Origin: Lysinibacillus halotolerans
GTDB taxonomy: Bacteria; Bacillota; Bacilli; Bacillales_A; Planococcaceae
Direction of reading: 5' to 3'
Length of the DNA stretch: 32,162 bases
Assembly: GCF_003711845.1 (NCBI RefSeq)
Contig: NZ_RHLQ01000037.1
Location: 1 to 32,162 of the forward strand
Shown: positions 31,806 to 32,162 of the stretch, piece by piece
Layout: each line of letters opens with the position of its first letter
How positions within the stretch are numbered: position 1 is the first letter of the stretch
Position numbers and translations under genes: made by a program
Notes under the pieces: model-generated
Told to the model about the DNA's origin: nothing
The model's database searches: none
What the model saw: only the letters and a program-made list of their open reading frames with translations

Positions 31806-32126
31806 TTATTCACCGCTTTTCAACGCTTTTTCGGCTGCTAGAGCATCTTCTTTACCTTGAATTTTCTCTCCATTGGATAGTAGGTACCAACCACCGCCAG
31901 TTGATTGAGGAAACTCCCCTTCATTGTCGACATCTGATTCTAAATCCTTCTTAGATTGATCTTCTTCTACAAACAAATAAACCTTCTTGGTTTCTGGGTG
32001 TGGCTTAGATAAAAACTCGATACGTTCAGATGAAGCTTCATATCCCTTTGCTGGGTATTCATCTCCTACACGATAAACATGATCTGTTTCTTTATCATTA
32101 AATGGTGTTACAACCTTTATTGACAT
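31806..32126 (-). CDS. Small phage protein between capsid and connector genes, function unknown
   Basis: A 106-residue acidic, soluble protein. A beta-type N-terminal part (IKVVTPFNDKETDHVYRVGDEYPAKG) is followed by a charged stretch and a C-terminal GGGWYLLSNGEKIQGKEDALAAEKAL motif. Similar proteins follow the capsid gene in many Bacillales phages; their role is not known to me and a head-decoration or connector-assembly role is only possible. AAGGAGG ahead of the ATG is close to ideal, so high expression is expected. Confidence 0.72.
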   Translation of the reverse strand: MSIKVVTPFNDKETDHVYRVGDEYPAKGYEASSERIEFLSKPHPETKKVYLFVEEDQSKKDLESDVDNEGEFPQSTGGGWYLLSNGEKIQGKEDALAAEKALKSGE

Positions 32127-32138
32127 TTATTTTCCTCC

Positions 32139-32162
32139 TTAAATTGAAAATAGAGAGGCATA
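32139..32162 (-). CDS. C-terminal end of an upstream phage gene (partial, perhaps major capsid)
   Basis: Minus-strand reading gives YASLFSI and a TAA at 32139, cut by the window edge, just before the AAGGAGG of the next gene. The stop and spacing look real, but seven residues do not allow a family. Capsid is suggested only by gene order in similar phages. Confidence 0.3.
   Translation of the reverse strand, partial: YASLFSI

Larger units (their letters stand above)
17591..32162. mobile_element. Siphovirus-type prophage, left part (integrated in the rpsI 3' end)
   Basis: The att core at 17591-17655 is followed by morphogenesis genes in the order of a temperate Siphoviridae-like phage, read rightward to leftward: head-tail connectors, major tail protein, G/GT chaperones, tape measure, Dit, tail protein, XkdW/XkdX-like, XhlA, holin, amidase. 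The last genes before the att site are an SOS-controlled pair and a plus-strand moron. Reading frames are intact throughout the visible part, so the phage may be functional. Integrase, repressor, replication, packaging and capsid genes are not in the window. The right attachment site is not visible. Confidence 0.92.

Overview
The window is chromosomal DNA of a low-GC, endospore-forming member of the Bacillales. The evidence is GerD, KbaA, SalA, CwlD and an alpha/beta-type SASP, strong AGGAGG-type ribosome binding sites and frequent GTG/TTG starts. The left end reproduces the Bacillus arrangement rrn - pdaB - kbaA - gerD - salA - cwlD - (rpsI), read here in reverse. I cannot fix the genus; a Lysinibacillus/Ureibacillus-like organism is only a guess.

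Layout. (1) 1-183: promoter and leader of an rRNA operon that leaves the window leftward; the 16S gene should begin just outside. (2) 253-4340: sporulation/germination block: a deacetylase-like protein at the pdaB position without the usual catalytic motifs, KbaA, GerD, SalA (Mrp-type ATPase) and CwlD (cortex amidase). (3) 4516-8071: heterodimeric ABC exporter with one degenerate ATP site. (4) 8226-9782: a nitrilase-superfamily hydrolase and a GNAT acetyltransferase as a two-gene unit. (5) 9833-10926: SASP and a class A-like sortase. (6) 11043-12255: a decaying stretch with two broken membrane-protein genes and a small lipoprotein gene. (7) 12535-13509: intracellular subtilisin. (8) 13623-17295: permease, M20 carbamoylase and M20 aminoacylase, a likely scavenging operon for N-substituted amino acids.

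From about 17,591 to the right edge lies the left part of a siphovirus-type prophage. Its junction is a detached 3' end of rpsI (the last 21 codons of ribosomal protein S9 with the native terminator), so the phage is integrated in the 3' end of rpsI. From the junction inward come a lone plus-strand membrane-protein gene (moron candidate), a two-gene unit under a textbook promoter with a LexA/DinR box in its spacer, the lysis module (amidase, phi-LC3-type holin, XhlA-like protein), XkdX- and XkdW-like small genes, a 1307-residue tail protein with five repeats and collagen-like linkers, an enlarged Dit, a short tape measure protein with a 105-residue internal duplication, tail assembly chaperones G and GT joined by a -1 frameshift signal, the major tail protein and the head-tail connector genes. 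The capsid, packaging, replication and integrase genes lie beyond the right edge.

The most useful observations are the rpsI attachment site, the SOS-controlled gene pair, the G/GT frameshift cassette whose stimulatory hairpin also looks like a terminator, and the moron. Several gene starts are moved inward from the longest open frame because a Shine-Dalgarno sequence decides them; this gives CwlD exactly 237 residues.
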